From NCBI GenBank assembly GCA_951813295.1, contig CATOTI010000001.1:310001-374000 (forward strand): a stretch of 64,000 nucleotides of DNA. Reading direction: 5' to 3'. The position numbers and the translations under genes are program-made. Below the pieces are notes generated by a model. The model ran no database searches. It had not been told where the DNA came from and saw only the letters and a program-made list of their open reading frames with translations. This document shows, piece by piece, positions 17,715 through 26,741 of the stretch (the first letter of the stretch is position 1; every line of letters starts with the position of its first letter). The DNA comes from an uncultured Pseudomonadales bacterium. Its GTDB lineage: Bacteria; Pseudomonadota; Gammaproteobacteria; Pseudomonadales; Azotimanducaceae.

Positions 17715-18737
17715 CTACTTAGTCGTCGTGCCTGGTGTTTTGGTTTGCGCGGCATCGACGGGATGGCGAAATGCCGAGTAGACGATGCCGTCGGGACGCG
17801 ATCCGGCCGGTAGGTAGCCGATCACCCTGGCCGCGTCGAGATCGACGATCGCGATCCGGTCCTCGAGGTTCAACGACTGGAAGGCGTAGCGGCCGCTCGG
17901 ATGAACAACAAGGCCTTGGGGGACCGCGCCCGGCAAGTCGATCGTTGCAGCCGGGGTGTCACCGGCCCGTGGGAGGATGCGTAATTCCCCGCCCCGAAGA
18001 TCGGGTACGAGCACACGGCTTTCGTCCGGCGTGAAGACGATCCGATAAGGCCATCTGAAGCCGTCGGCGATGGTCCGAAGATCACCCGTCTGGGGATCGA
18101 GAATGGAAACCGTGCCGGCGGCGTTGCTGCCAACCCACACCTCCCGGCCGTCGGCCGTGACCGCGATCGCCTCGGGACGTGGTCCAACCGGGTGTTGTGC
18201 GTAGGCGATCTGCGAGTCGAGGCGGAATGCGGTTACCCGATCCGCGGCGCCGTTGGTCGAGTAGCCGGTCGAGCCTGCGAGGGCGACCATATGCGAGCCA
18301 TAGGTCGTGTCGATCGAACCGACGATTCGTCCGGTGCCGATATCGACGCGAACGATCTTTTGCGACGGCCCGGAGGTGACGATGACCTCATCCGACGTGC
18401 CGACGAACACCATGCCGTGGGGTCGCGGGAACGCGGCGAGATCGATTGTCCGGAGTGGGCGGAGCTTGCAGATATCGAAGACTGACAGGGAGTCGCCGCC
18501 GACGTAGTCGGACACGACCACCTGGCAGCCGTCGCTTGCGAGCACCGCCTCGTGCGGTCCTTTGCCCGTCGGCATCTCGGCGAGAACCGTGGCGCTCGCG
18601 ACATCGATGACGCTCACGGAGTCCGTCGCCTTGTTGACAACCGCTAGCGTGCCGGACAACTCGACGTTTGCTTCCGCGGCGCTGCACGGCCCGCCGAGCA
18701 GGCCGATCAGAACCGCGAAAAACCCCCACGTCTTCAT
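17715..18737 (-). CDS. YncE-like exported beta-propeller protein
   Basis: This 340-residue protein starts with a signal peptide (MKTWGFFAVLIGLLGG...CSAAEA) and carries seven-fold style repeats with TDSVSVIDVAS, GTVSILDPQTG, DESRVLVPDLRGGELRIL and DRIAIVDLDAARVIGYLPAG. These match the YncE / 40-residue YVTN beta-propeller group. Such proteins bind ligands or DNA or act as chaperone-like scaffolds in the periplasm; no enzymatic residues are evident. It lies 30 bases downstream of a serine hydrolase gene and 24 bases upstream of the DUF4097 gene. Confidence 0.83.
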   Translation of the reverse strand: MKTWGFFAVLIGLLGGPCSAAEANVELSGTLAVVNKATDSVSVIDVASATVLAEMPTGKGPHEAVLASDGCQVVVSDYVGGDSLSVFDICKLRPLRTIDLAAFPRPHGMVFVGTSDEVIVTSGPSQKIVRVDIGTGRIVGSIDTTYGSHMVALAGSTGYSTNGAADRVTAFRLDSQIAYAQHPVGPRPEAIAVTADGREVWVGSNAAGTVSILDPQTGDLRTIADGFRWPYRIVFTPDESRVLVPDLRGGELRILPRAGDTPAATIDLPGAVPQGLVVHPSGRYAFQSLNLEDRIAIVDLDAARVIGYLPAGSRPDGIVYSAFRHPVDAAQTKTPGTTTK

Positions 18738-18767
18738 CAGGCCACGTCCTCAGTGAGGATGCATCGA

Positions 18768-20036
18768 CTATTCGATGATCGCGTGGCGAACGGCGTTCTC
18801 GAAGTTGGCCTGCGTTCGTCCATGCGGTTGCTGGAGCATGATGACGCCGACCAGTTCGAGGGTGGGATCGGTCCATGAGCGAGTGCCGAACGCGCCACCC
18901 CAGCCGAAGGCTCCGGCGCCACGTGGGCTGTTGGCCGCGACCGGGTCGAGTGTCACGCCCACCGTATAGCCGTAACCGACGCCACGGTCATTCTGCGAAA
19001 AGCCCTTGTAGATACCATTGATCTGATCGCTGCTCATCTGCTGGACCGACCAGGGACTCAAAATCCGGTTGCCGTCGAGTTCACCGTCGTTCAAGAGCAT
19101 TTGCTCGAATCGGACGTAGTCGCGCGCGGTACTCGTGAGGCCCGCGGATCCCGAAAAGTAGGACGTCGTTCGGCCACGGAAGCGCGACATGTCGCGATCG
19201 TGGATTTCGACGCGCCGTTCTTCCTTGCCCGGCGGGACGTTGTAGTGCGTATCGACCATGTCGAGCGGATCGAAGATGCGTTCCTGCACGAACTGATCGT
19301 AAGGCGTCTCGGTGACGATCTCGATGATCCGCGCCACGACATCGAGTCCGGTGCCGGGGCTGTACATCCAACGGCTGCCGGGTTGGAAATCGAGTAGAGC
19401 GCTGCCGAGCGTCGGAATATAAGTCGCCAGGGTCGAGCCGGGTGTGTAGCGAGCCATTCCGGGCGGATCGACCGCCGTGCCGAGGCCACCGCTGCGCAAG
19501 CCCGATGTATGCGTCAGCAGGTCGTGAATGGTGATCTCGCGTTCCGCGGCGACGACGCGGTGTTCCGGCACGTTCTCACGCCGAACGTAGAACGGGCTGA
19601 CATCGGTATCGGCCGGTTCGTTCAACACCGCGACCTGCATATCGGCGAATTCGGGAATGTAACGAGACACCGGGTCGTTCGCGCGGAAGAGACCTTCCTC
19701 CATCGCGATCAGCGCCGCGACACCGAGTACGGGCTTGGTCGACGACATCATGATGAACATCGCATCGTCTGCCATCGGTACATCGTTCGCGACGTCCATC
19801 TTGCCGTGCGCCTCGTAGTGCACGAGTTGGCCGCGACGGGCGATGGCCGTCACCGCGCCCTGGATCTCGCCCGCGTCGATGTGGCGCTGCATCACTTCGC
19901 CGATCCGCGCCAACCGCTCGGTTGACATGCCGACCTCTTCCGGCGTCGCGCGCGGTAGTTCGGCGGCCGCAAGCGGCGCCCACGCCGCGATGACAAAACC
20001 GATCGTGAGAACGTGTTTGAGCAATTTTCTGATCAC
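18768..20036 (-). CDS. Exported serine hydrolase (class C beta-lactamase/esterase family)
   Basis: This 422-residue protein has a signal peptide (residues 1-25, ending LAAA) and the beta-lactamase-related fold. The S-x-x-K motif is S98-STK101 in MMSSTKPVLG; the YxN position is taken by YSPGTGLDV, as in EstB-type esterases. It starts with GTG at 20036. Members hydrolyse esters, D-amino-acid peptides or beta-lactams; an esterase is most likely given the Tyr-Ser-Pro motif. It heads the three-gene run with the YncE-like and DUF4097 proteins. This is one of three paralogous serine hydrolases in the window (others near 30.4 and 45.4 kb). Confidence 0.88.
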   Translation of the reverse strand: MIRKLLKHVLTIGFVIAAWAPLAAAELPRATPEEVGMSTERLARIGEVMQRHIDAGEIQGAVTAIARRGQLVHYEAHGKMDVANDVPMADDAMFIMMSSTKPVLGVAALIAMEEGLFRANDPVSRYIPEFADMQVAVLNEPADTDVSPFYVRRENVPEHRVVAAEREITIHDLLTHTSGLRSGGLGTAVDPPGMARYTPGSTLATYIPTLGSALLDFQPGSRWMYSPGTGLDVVARIIEIVTETPYDQFVQERIFDPLDMVDTHYNVPPGKEERRVEIHDRDMSRFRGRTTSYFSGSAGLTSTARDYVRFEQMLLNDGELDGNRILSPWSVQQMSSDQINGIYKGFSQNDRGVGYGYTVGVTLDPVAANSPRGAGAFGWGGAFGTRSWTDPTLELVGVIMLQQPHGRTQANFENAVRHAIIE

Positions 20037-20119
20037 GGAACTCCCCTCTTGAACATCACGCGGAGAGCTTCGCGCGATTCACCCGATCGAACAATGGCCT
20101 TGGCGGGCGTCGATACGCG

Positions 20120-20629
20120 TTAGTTGGGGATGGCGTCCGAGGCGATCTTCCGTTCGAGCTTCGATTGGCGCTTTTTGCGCGCGTGATCTTCTTTGCGAAG
20201 TTCGAGGGCGGTGTCTTCGAGGGCTTCCTTGCTCGGGAAGAGTGCGAAGCGTGTGTGGAAGATCAATCCGATGGCCCAGAACCCCGCGACGATCAGGCTC
20301 CAGGGGAAACTGGTCGTGAGTGAGTTGATGACCGCGAGTCCGGTCACGACGACGCCGTAGGTGAACAAGTGGTTTGTCCACGATCTTCGTTTTGCCCGTC
20401 GCGCACGATCCAGTTGGAGTTCTTCCTCTCGCTCGCGGTTCGCGATGTCGGCCTCCATGCTTTCGATCACGAGCGCGTCGCGGACCTGACTTTCGGTGAC
20501 CCCGCATTGTGCTGCGATCTCGAGCAAGTCTTCGAGGTTGTACGTCGGCGTCGCGTCTTCGGAGGTGCGGTCCACGAGGGCGCGGCGAATCACCGAGACA
20601 ACTTCATCCTGGCTGAACTGTTGGGCCAT
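20120..20629 (-). CDS. 2TM-domain protein of unknown function
   Basis: This 169-residue protein has a soluble N-terminal part of about 95 residues with a helical region (YNLEDLLEIAAQCGVTESQV), a basic stretch RARRAKRRSW, then two membrane segments (FTYGVVVTGLAVINSLT and LIVAGFWAIGLIFHTRFAL), and a charged tail. This resembles the 2TM domain sometimes found with histidine kinases and in DNA-binding membrane proteins. It lies between the PhyH gene and the serine hydrolase on the same strand. I assign no function. Confidence 0.7.
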   Translation of the reverse strand: MAQQFSQDEVVSVIRRALVDRTSEDATPTYNLEDLLEIAAQCGVTESQVRDALVIESMEADIANREREEELQLDRARRAKRRSWTNHLFTYGVVVTGLAVINSLTTSFPWSLIVAGFWAIGLIFHTRFALFPSKEALEDTALELRKEDHARKKRQSKLERKIASDAIPN

Positions 20630-20681
20630 CCGAGAATCCTAACGCCGTTCGGCTTACCGATCGCGGGGCGCTGACGTGCGA

Positions 20682-21584
20682 TCAGACATGATGTGCCTCG
20701 CCGTCGAGCACATGGGTGTCGTCGAGCCCCGGGATGTAGTTGAGCGCTGTGCTCGAACGATAACCGATCAATTGGCGCGCCCGCTCGGGCAACTCGGCCA
20801 ATGCTTGCGCAGGAACCGCGGCGAACTGGTTCTCCTCCTGGATGAGGTAGTTCACGCCGAACGAAAAAATGATGCCGGTTCTCGGGATGCCGGTGTGGTT
20901 CGTGCCGAGGCCGTGATAGACGCTGCCGAGCCAGGCGGCGACCGAACCACGGCCCATCGTTGCCTGGATGACCTCGTCCTCCGACGGGCGTTTTCCCTCC
21001 GCCCAGGCGTTGCTCCCGGGGATGTAGCGCGTCGCGCCGTTTTCGGCCGTGAAGTCCGTGACCGCGACCATGAACGCGAGCGTGAGTTCGGGACCTGCCG
21101 GATCGCGATGCATATAAGGCAGGTAACGCCACTCGTCCCGATGCAGCATCTGGTTGCCGCCGCCGGGACAGACCTGCATCGCGACAGTCGCGTTCAGATG
21201 GTAGTGATGGCAGTTCGGGCCAACCGATTGATCGATCGTCGCCATCATCGACGGGGCTTCGACGGCCGGTGATGAAGCCGCCATTGGCTTCTCGGGTAGC
21301 AGGATGCCATCCGCGAGTTCGAGCAGACGTTCGTTCAGCAGCAGCGTGTCCGAGAAGACCTTTCCGCGGGCGAAGATGGCGTTGACGGAGCGCTTCTGGA
21401 ACCCGAAAAACTCGCCACCGCCGGGCGTTTGAGCATCGAGGGCGGGATCGAGCTGCTCGGCAAGAGCGTCCATTTCGGCGGGGCTGAAAAGGTCCTCGAC
21501 GATGACGACACCGTTTCGGCGAGTTTCGGCGACCGCCTTCGCCATGTCGTCCGAAGGCGCGAAGCGGGCAATGTTGGTCTGCAT
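20682..21584 (-). CDS. Phytanoyl-CoA dioxygenase (PhyH) family protein
   Basis: This 300-residue protein belongs to the Fe(II)/2-oxoglutarate PhyH family. It shows ETRRNGVVIVEDLFSPAEMD at the start, the iron ligands HRD in MLHRDEWRYLP and a distal His in GSVYHGLGTNHTG, followed by RTGIIF with a 2-oxoglutarate-binding Arg. I chose ATG 21584 (MQTNIARF), because the upstream extension reads into the neighbour's 3' end and lacks homology. It lies 25 bases after the D-aminoacylase gene on the same strand. Hydroxylation of a small organic substrate is likely; which one is unknown. Confidence 0.87.
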   Translation of the reverse strand: MQTNIARFAPSDDMAKAVAETRRNGVVIVEDLFSPAEMDALAEQLDPALDAQTPGGGEFFGFQKRSVNAIFARGKVFSDTLLLNERLLELADGILLPEKPMAASSPAVEAPSMMATIDQSVGPNCHHYHLNATVAMQVCPGGGNQMLHRDEWRYLPYMHRDPAGPELTLAFMVAVTDFTAENGATRYIPGSNAWAEGKRPSEDEVIQATMGRGSVAAWLGSVYHGLGTNHTGIPRTGIIFSFGVNYLIQEENQFAAVPAQALAELPERARQLIGYRSSTALNYIPGLDDTHVLDGEAHHV

Positions 21585-21609
21585 GACGCCCTCTAGCGTG
21601 TCCGGCCCA

Positions 21610-23343
21610 TCACGAGGTCGCCGCACCGTGGCGCAGTAGTTTGCCGGGTGTAGCACCAGTGCAGTCACCGTCGCGGAACGTGACCTCACCATTGACGACG
21701 ATCGCTTTGTAACCGATGGCGCGTTGCACCCGGCGCCATTCGTCCGCCGGGAGATCATGCTCGACCGCACCGACCCAGGGCGGATCAACCGCTAGCGCAT
21801 CCATCTCGTAGATCACGACGTCGGCCGCGGCACCCTTGGAAAGTACGCCACGATCTTTGAACCCGGCCGCCTGTGCGGGCAGGTTGGAGAGGCGGTAGTG
21901 GGCTTCTTCGAGGCTGACCAGTTCTTCGTCCCGGACGAGCCAACTCAGGAAATCCGTCGTGAACGCGCCGCCCGTGAAGAATTTGGTGTGCGCGCCGCCG
22001 TCCGAAACACCGGGGATCGAGTACTCCGAGTCGTTCATCATTTCGGCCATGTATTCGGCGTTGCTGCCGCGATCGGGGCCGAGAAATTCGACGTTGAGAT
22101 CGCCGGCGAGCGAGAGATCGAGCATCACTTCGATCGGGTGTTTACCTTCGTCGAGAGCGATGTCGCCGACCGATCGTCCGACGTAAGACTCGAGCTCCGG
22201 CTGATCGTTGACCGATTGCACGACCAGTTTCTTCGGATCGCCGCCGACGCCGGCCTGGATGGCGCGCAGACGCCTGTCGGCCTCTTTGGCTTCGTCGACC
22301 AGCGCGCGACGCAGTTCTGGATCCTGCATGCGTTCGATCTTCTCTTCCTTGCTCCCGGTCGTCACGGCCCGCCACGCGGGTGATGCGTCGTAAAGATTCC
22401 AGTGTTCGAGTGTGAAGGCGAAACCAGCGCGAACGGTGCCGCATTGTGCGTAGAGGGGCAGTCCCTTCTCCCGGCAGGCTTCGATCCAGCGCATCGGTCG
22501 ACGATGCACCTCGGGATTATTGCGCGAGGGCACGACGACGTTGTGCAGGATCGGTCGTTGTGCGGTATCAGCCAGCCTTTCGAGGAATGCCTGGTCTTTC
22601 TTGAGCGGTCCCTCGGCCTGCGTGATCTGAATGAATCCTTCGCCGCGCTCCCGGAGCACCTCGGCCAGTGCCAGGATGTCCTCGTCGGCCATCGTGTCGG
22701 TGACCATCGGCGAGCCGTCGAAATCGGCCTGTACCGAGTCCGGGCCTAGGCGCTGAATCGAGAATCCACACAGACCCGCGTCCATGCCCTCGTGCAGCAG
22801 GCGCTGCATCGTCTTGCGTTCGGCATCGGTCGCCGGGCGAGTCTTGGCGGCTTCGAGCCCCATGACGTATGTCATGAGTGAGGCGGTCGGCATGTACTGG
22901 ATGACGTTTACGCCCTTGTCGGCGCGCTCGAGACTGTCGAGGTATTCGGGGATCGTTTCCCAATCCATGCCTTCCTTCATCGAGTTGTAGGGAATGGCTT
23001 CCGTACGCGTCATCGTCAACATGCTGCGATCTCGAAAATCGGGATGCACGGGTGCGAAGCCGAACCCACAGTTACCGAGCACGACGGACGTGACGCCATG
23101 CCAGCCGGAAATGGTGCACCACGGATCCCAGCGAATCTGGGCGTCGTAGTGAGTGTGGAGGTCGACGAAACCGGGCGCGACGATCAAGCCGGTGGCGTCG
23201 ATCGTTTCTGTCGCATTCCCGTCGTGTACGCCGCCGAGGCGCGCGATCCGCCCGTCTTTGATCCAGACGTCGCCAACGTATCTGGGTGAACGGGTACCGT
23301 CGACGATCGTACCGTTGGTGATGTGTAGGTCGAATTGAGTCAC
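21610..23343 (-). CDS. N-acyl-D-amino-acid deacylase family amidohydrolase
   Basis: This 577-residue protein has the D-aminoacylase signature GFVDLHTHYDAQIRWDP early on, a metal-binding region with GNCGFGFAP, and LHNVVVPSRNN, plus the C-terminal GAAADVVIYEMDAL and GEVTFRDGDCTGATPGKLLR. Members hydrolyse N-acyl-D-amino acids or related amides and are cytoplasmic zinc enzymes. The start is GTG 23343 with a GGGGGAGG Shine-Dalgarno just upstream. It is in a minus-strand run with PhyH dioxygenase; this pairing is seen in natural-compound catabolic clusters, but substrate is unknown. Confidence 0.9.
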   Translation of the reverse strand: MTQFDLHITNGTIVDGTRSPRYVGDVWIKDGRIARLGGVHDGNATETIDATGLIVAPGFVDLHTHYDAQIRWDPWCTISGWHGVTSVVLGNCGFGFAPVHPDFRDRSMLTMTRTEAIPYNSMKEGMDWETIPEYLDSLERADKGVNVIQYMPTASLMTYVMGLEAAKTRPATDAERKTMQRLLHEGMDAGLCGFSIQRLGPDSVQADFDGSPMVTDTMADEDILALAEVLRERGEGFIQITQAEGPLKKDQAFLERLADTAQRPILHNVVVPSRNNPEVHRRPMRWIEACREKGLPLYAQCGTVRAGFAFTLEHWNLYDASPAWRAVTTGSKEEKIERMQDPELRRALVDEAKEADRRLRAIQAGVGGDPKKLVVQSVNDQPELESYVGRSVGDIALDEGKHPIEVMLDLSLAGDLNVEFLGPDRGSNAEYMAEMMNDSEYSIPGVSDGGAHTKFFTGGAFTTDFLSWLVRDEELVSLEEAHYRLSNLPAQAAGFKDRGVLSKGAAADVVIYEMDALAVDPPWVGAVEHDLPADEWRRVQRAIGYKAIVVNGEVTFRDGDCTGATPGKLLRHGAATS

Positions 23344-23445
23344 GAGCCTCCCCCGCGTAGTTGCGCGCCGAGTAGGCCCTCAAAACGCCTGCGGCGCCGA
23401 CCCGAAGACTCTATTCCTTGTGAGCCGAGTGGGGAAGGGCAAACG

Positions 23446-24783
23446 CTAGTCGTAGCGAAATGCGCCGATGACGCCGGGGAAAACGACGGGGCTCTCGAGG
23501 CCGTCGGCGTTTCGGCTCGACACGCCGAAGAGATAGTTGTCGATTACGACGTTCTCAAGCGTGAATTCCGTCACGTCGCCCACATTCCTCGACCAGCGCC
23601 ATTGCGCATCGGTCGTCAGTCGCCAGTGGATCGTGTAGGAGGCCGCGCCGTCGACCGGGCTCCATTTCAGCGTGGTGTCGGGCGAAACGCGCCCTTCGAT
23701 CGTGACGTCCTCCGGGGGTGCCGGCGCCCAGGCGAGGGCCGCGAGTGCGACGCTGTTGAGTGCGGTCACATTCGCCGCATAGTCGAAGTCGACGTACTCG
23801 ATCGTGTCGCCGAAGTGGCGGCCGCTTTCTACGCGCAGATTCTGATGTTGTCGATCGTAGTGTTCGTTCGTCTCCATGATGCGCACACCCGGAAAGCCGA
23901 GGTCGTTGAACGGCCGGTGATGGCCGCCGCGGCCGAACCGATCGAGCCGATAGATCATCATGGCGTCGAGATTGGTGATGTACGTGTCGGCTATCCGATC
24001 GATGAATCGCGCGAGGTTGCGTGACGGGGAGTCGACCTCGCCGCCGGTGAATCGCCGGATCCGCGCTTCGGCGGGGGTTTCGTTTGGACGCGTTGCTTCG
24101 GAGAAGACCCGTACCGTCGAGTTGTCGTTGACGCCATTGATGCCAGCGGTGTTACCGATCATGTCGTTGTTGAGCACACCCTCGATGAACCAGCCGTCAT
24201 CTCGAGCCGCCTCCGCCATGATCATGCCGCCGAAAAGGCCCTGTTCCTCGCCGGAAAGCGCGGCGAACACGATGCTCGCGGGAAAGCGATATCGGCTCAA
24301 CACACGTGCGGCTTCGAGCGTTCCCGCGACCCCCGAAGCATTGTCGTTAGCGCCGGGCGATTCGGAGGTTCCATCAAGGGGATCCGTCACGCGTGAGTCG
24401 ATGTCACCGGACATGACGATGTAACGATCGGGATCGGACGTGCCCGGCAGAACGGCGATGATGTTGACGACCTCGGTCGGCTCGGGAATGCGTGTCACGC
24501 CCGTGACGACGCGCGACTGGCGGGAGACCTCGAGGCATCCGCCACAGTCGGCGGAGATACGCTGGAATTCCGCCTCGATCCATCGGCGCGCAGCACCGAT
24601 ACCGCGCACGTTCGATGCCGTTTCCGAGAGCGTGTGTCGTGTGCCGAAACCGACGAGGGCGGTGATGTCGCGCTCGATCCGATCTGCCGATGGGGCTGCG
24701 GCGATGTCGTGGAGCTCGGGCGGCGATGCGGTTGCCGGAATGGCCAGAATGAGCAGTAGCCCAAAACCCCAGCATTTTTTCAT
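23446..24783 (-). CDS. Exported M28 family zinc peptidase with C-terminal fibronectin-III-like domain
   Basis: From the chosen start (24783, MKKCWGFGLLLILAIPATAS) the protein has 445 residues and a signal peptide. The M28 metal site is visible: GDIDSR, then PGANDNASGVAGTLEAARVL, the catalytic SGEEQGLFGG, and a later His near GRGGHHRPFNDLG. The last 90 residues form a fibronectin-III-like domain (TLKWSPVDGAASYTIHW). M28 enzymes are aminopeptidases or glutamate carboxypeptidases of the periplasm. It is divergent from the broken TonB receptor. Confidence 0.88.
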   Translation of the reverse strand: MKKCWGFGLLLILAIPATASPPELHDIAAAPSADRIERDITALVGFGTRHTLSETASNVRGIGAARRWIEAEFQRISADCGGCLEVSRQSRVVTGVTRIPEPTEVVNIIAVLPGTSDPDRYIVMSGDIDSRVTDPLDGTSESPGANDNASGVAGTLEAARVLSRYRFPASIVFAALSGEEQGLFGGMIMAEAARDDGWFIEGVLNNDMIGNTAGINGVNDNSTVRVFSEATRPNETPAEARIRRFTGGEVDSPSRNLARFIDRIADTYITNLDAMMIYRLDRFGRGGHHRPFNDLGFPGVRIMETNEHYDRQHQNLRVESGRHFGDTIEYVDFDYAANVTALNSVALAALAWAPAPPEDVTIEGRVSPDTTLKWSPVDGAASYTIHWRLTTDAQWRWSRNVGDVTEFTLENVVIDNYLFGVSSRNADGLESPVVFPGVIGAFRYD

Positions 24784-24940
24784 AGGTAGCGTTTCCGAAT
24801 AGGTGCCCGGGTCGAGGGGAGGCGCCCGAGCAGGCGATGAGAGCACAGATTCAAGTGGGTAGGGGTGTCGGACCTTCTGCCGGGTGCTTGTCGTTTTACG
24901 GCGAGGGGTCTATACGGGTTAGTACGTAGAGGGGGTGTCT

Positions 24941-26225
24941 ATGAAACGGATCGTTTGTTCCATTGGTTTCTTCGGGTTCGTGGTTCTGCAACCAACGCCG
25001 GTCTTCGCTGAAGAAGCTGAGGATCAGTTTATCGAGGAGATCACCGTCACGGCGCGTCAGCGCGAAGAGACGGCCCAACGGGTTCCGATCCCGATCACGG
25101 CCCTCTCGGGTGATGAACTCGAGGAACGGGCATCGTTCTCGATGCGCGATCTCGAACGCTTGACGCCAAATCTCTCGTTGCGCAACTCCGCTGTGGCGAA
25201 GAATTCGGCGAACGTGTTCCTGCGCGGCATCGGTCAGGTCAACTGGGGACCAGCGCAAGACCCGAAAGTCGGCACCTACGTCAATGGCGTGTACATGGGC
25301 CGACCGCAGGGCGGCCTCTTCGATCTTCTCGACATCGATCGTGTCGAGGTTCTGCGCGGACCGCAGGGCACATTGTTCGGTCGCAACACGACGGCAGGCG
25401 CCATTCACGTGATCTCGCGTGAGCCAAGCTTCGACAACGAGGCCACGGTGCGCCTTGGTGCCGGCATCGACGGCCAGTTGATCGCGGCGGGTATGTTCAA
25501 CGAACCAGACGCCACGGCTCGAGGACTACCATCCCGAAGTCTCGTCGAACTGGGAATTCGGCATGAAGTCGATGTTCCTCGACCGGCGTGTGCGCTTCAA
25601 CGTCACGGCGTTCTACAACACCTACGAGAACCAGCAGATCTCGGTCGGCCGGATCATCGATAACCAGACGGTCGTCGCGATCCTGAACGCCCAGGAAGCG
25701 ACTCTCATGGGCCTCGAGGCCGATTTCATTTTCGTCTTCGGCAACGGCTGGTCGGTTGCCGGATCCTACGGATACGTACACGGTGAGTACGATGAATTCA
25801 CCGTCGTCGACGTCGAATTCGGACCGCCGCCGCAATTGGAAGAGACGGTCGTCGTGCGCGACATCTCCGACACGAAGGTGATCCGCGGGTCGCCATACAC
25901 CTACAGCATCGGCATCACCAAGCAGTTCAACTTCGATCGAGGTGATTCACTCATAGCGACCCTCGGCTGGTCTTTCCGTGGACGTCGCTACGACGACCTC
26001 GAAGCGCCCGCGCATTCATACCAGCCGAAATACGGGCTCGCCGATGCGCGCTTCGTCTGGACGATGGCGAACGGCCGCACGGCCGTTTCGCTCTGGGCGA
26101 ACAACCTCTTCGATCGTGAGTACTCGCTATCGCGTGGCGGTGGTCCGGACACGATCATCCAGCGCCAGTACTGGAGTCAGGGTCGCCGCTTCGGGGTCGA
26201 GCTGACCCACAACTTCGCCAACTAG
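24941..26225 (+). pseudogene. TonB-dependent receptor, internally deleted and out of frame
   Basis: The N-terminal part (24941 to about 25500) has a signal peptide, a TonB box region FIEEITVTARQRE, and a complete plug domain (PITALSGDELEERASFS, GTYVNGVYMGRPQGG, RGPQGTLFGRNTTAG). Then the frame changes: from about 25505 the other frame reads TPRLEDYHPEVSSNWEFG and continues as a normal TonB-receptor C-terminus to a stop at 26225 (FGVELTHNFAN). Together they supply only about 430 residues, where 700-1000 are usual, so a large part of the barrel is missing and the two halves are out of frame. It is either a deletion pseudogene or a collapsed assembly. Confidence 0.85.
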
Positions 26226-26226
26226 C

Positions 26227-26338
26227 GAACCCGCTTGCGCGGGTTCGTCCGCAGTTTTTGCTTTCGCAAAAACTGCGTCTGGGCGGTGGGTTAGCACGTC
26301 CGCCGGCGGCTTCCCTCGATTGGGAAGCCGGTCGGACT
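26227..26338. repeat. Triple-hairpin block between convergent genes
   Basis: Three inverted repeats follow each other: CGAACCCGC (26227-26235) with GCGGGTTCG (26240-26248); CGCAGTTTTTGC (26251-26262) with GCAAAAACTGCG (26267-26278), perfect over 12 bp; and GGCTTCCC (26309-26316) with GGGAAGCC (26323-26330), extended imperfectly outward to 26299-26338. The middle stem has T and A runs and can terminate transcription in both directions. It shares GCAGTTTT...AAAACTGC with the block near 36.4 kb. Confidence 0.7.
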
Positions 26339-26354
26339 ATTCAGTCACCCGTGA

Positions 26355-26741
26355 TTAGTGACTCGTGATGGCCTTGAGCGCGGCGACATCGTCGGCGCTC
26401 GGCACGTGATTCAATCCCACCAGAACGCGAGCGAGAGCCCGCACGGATTCCGGTAGCGCATCGTCAGCTTCGATGGCGGCGACTTTGGCGGCGTGTGTGC
26501 CCGTCACCTTGTGTTGGATCGCGGCGATCGCTTCCGCGAGTTGCCGTTCGGCGGCACTACTCGAGCCATCGGCCGCGATGGCCGCGAGCGATTCCTTGGC
26601 CGAGTCACTCGGAAAGTGCTGCAACTTGATCACGATCTCGGCCATCGCCCCGACGTTGTGCGCGTCGGCTTGGGCGAAAGGTGCGGCGAGGGCGAGGCCT
26701 GCCACGATTGCGGTAAACGAGAATTTCGAAGTTCGGGTCAT
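26355..26741 (-). CDS. Small exported helical protein of unknown function
   Basis: This 128-residue protein starts MTRTSKFSFTAIVAGLALAA with a clear signal peptide ending near QADA. The rest is Ala-rich and probably all helical, with HNVGAMAEIVIKLQHFPSD and VRALARVLVGLNHVPSADD looking like two related segments. The ATG overlaps the stop of the carotenoid oxygenase (ATGA), so the two are translationally coupled. I recognise no family and assign no function; a periplasmic helper of the operon is a guess. Confidence 0.7.
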   Translation of the reverse strand: MTRTSKFSFTAIVAGLALAAPFAQADAHNVGAMAEIVIKLQHFPSDSAKESLAAIAADGSSSAAERQLAEAIAAIQHKVTGTHAAKVAAIEADDALPESVRALARVLVGLNHVPSADDVAALKAITSH

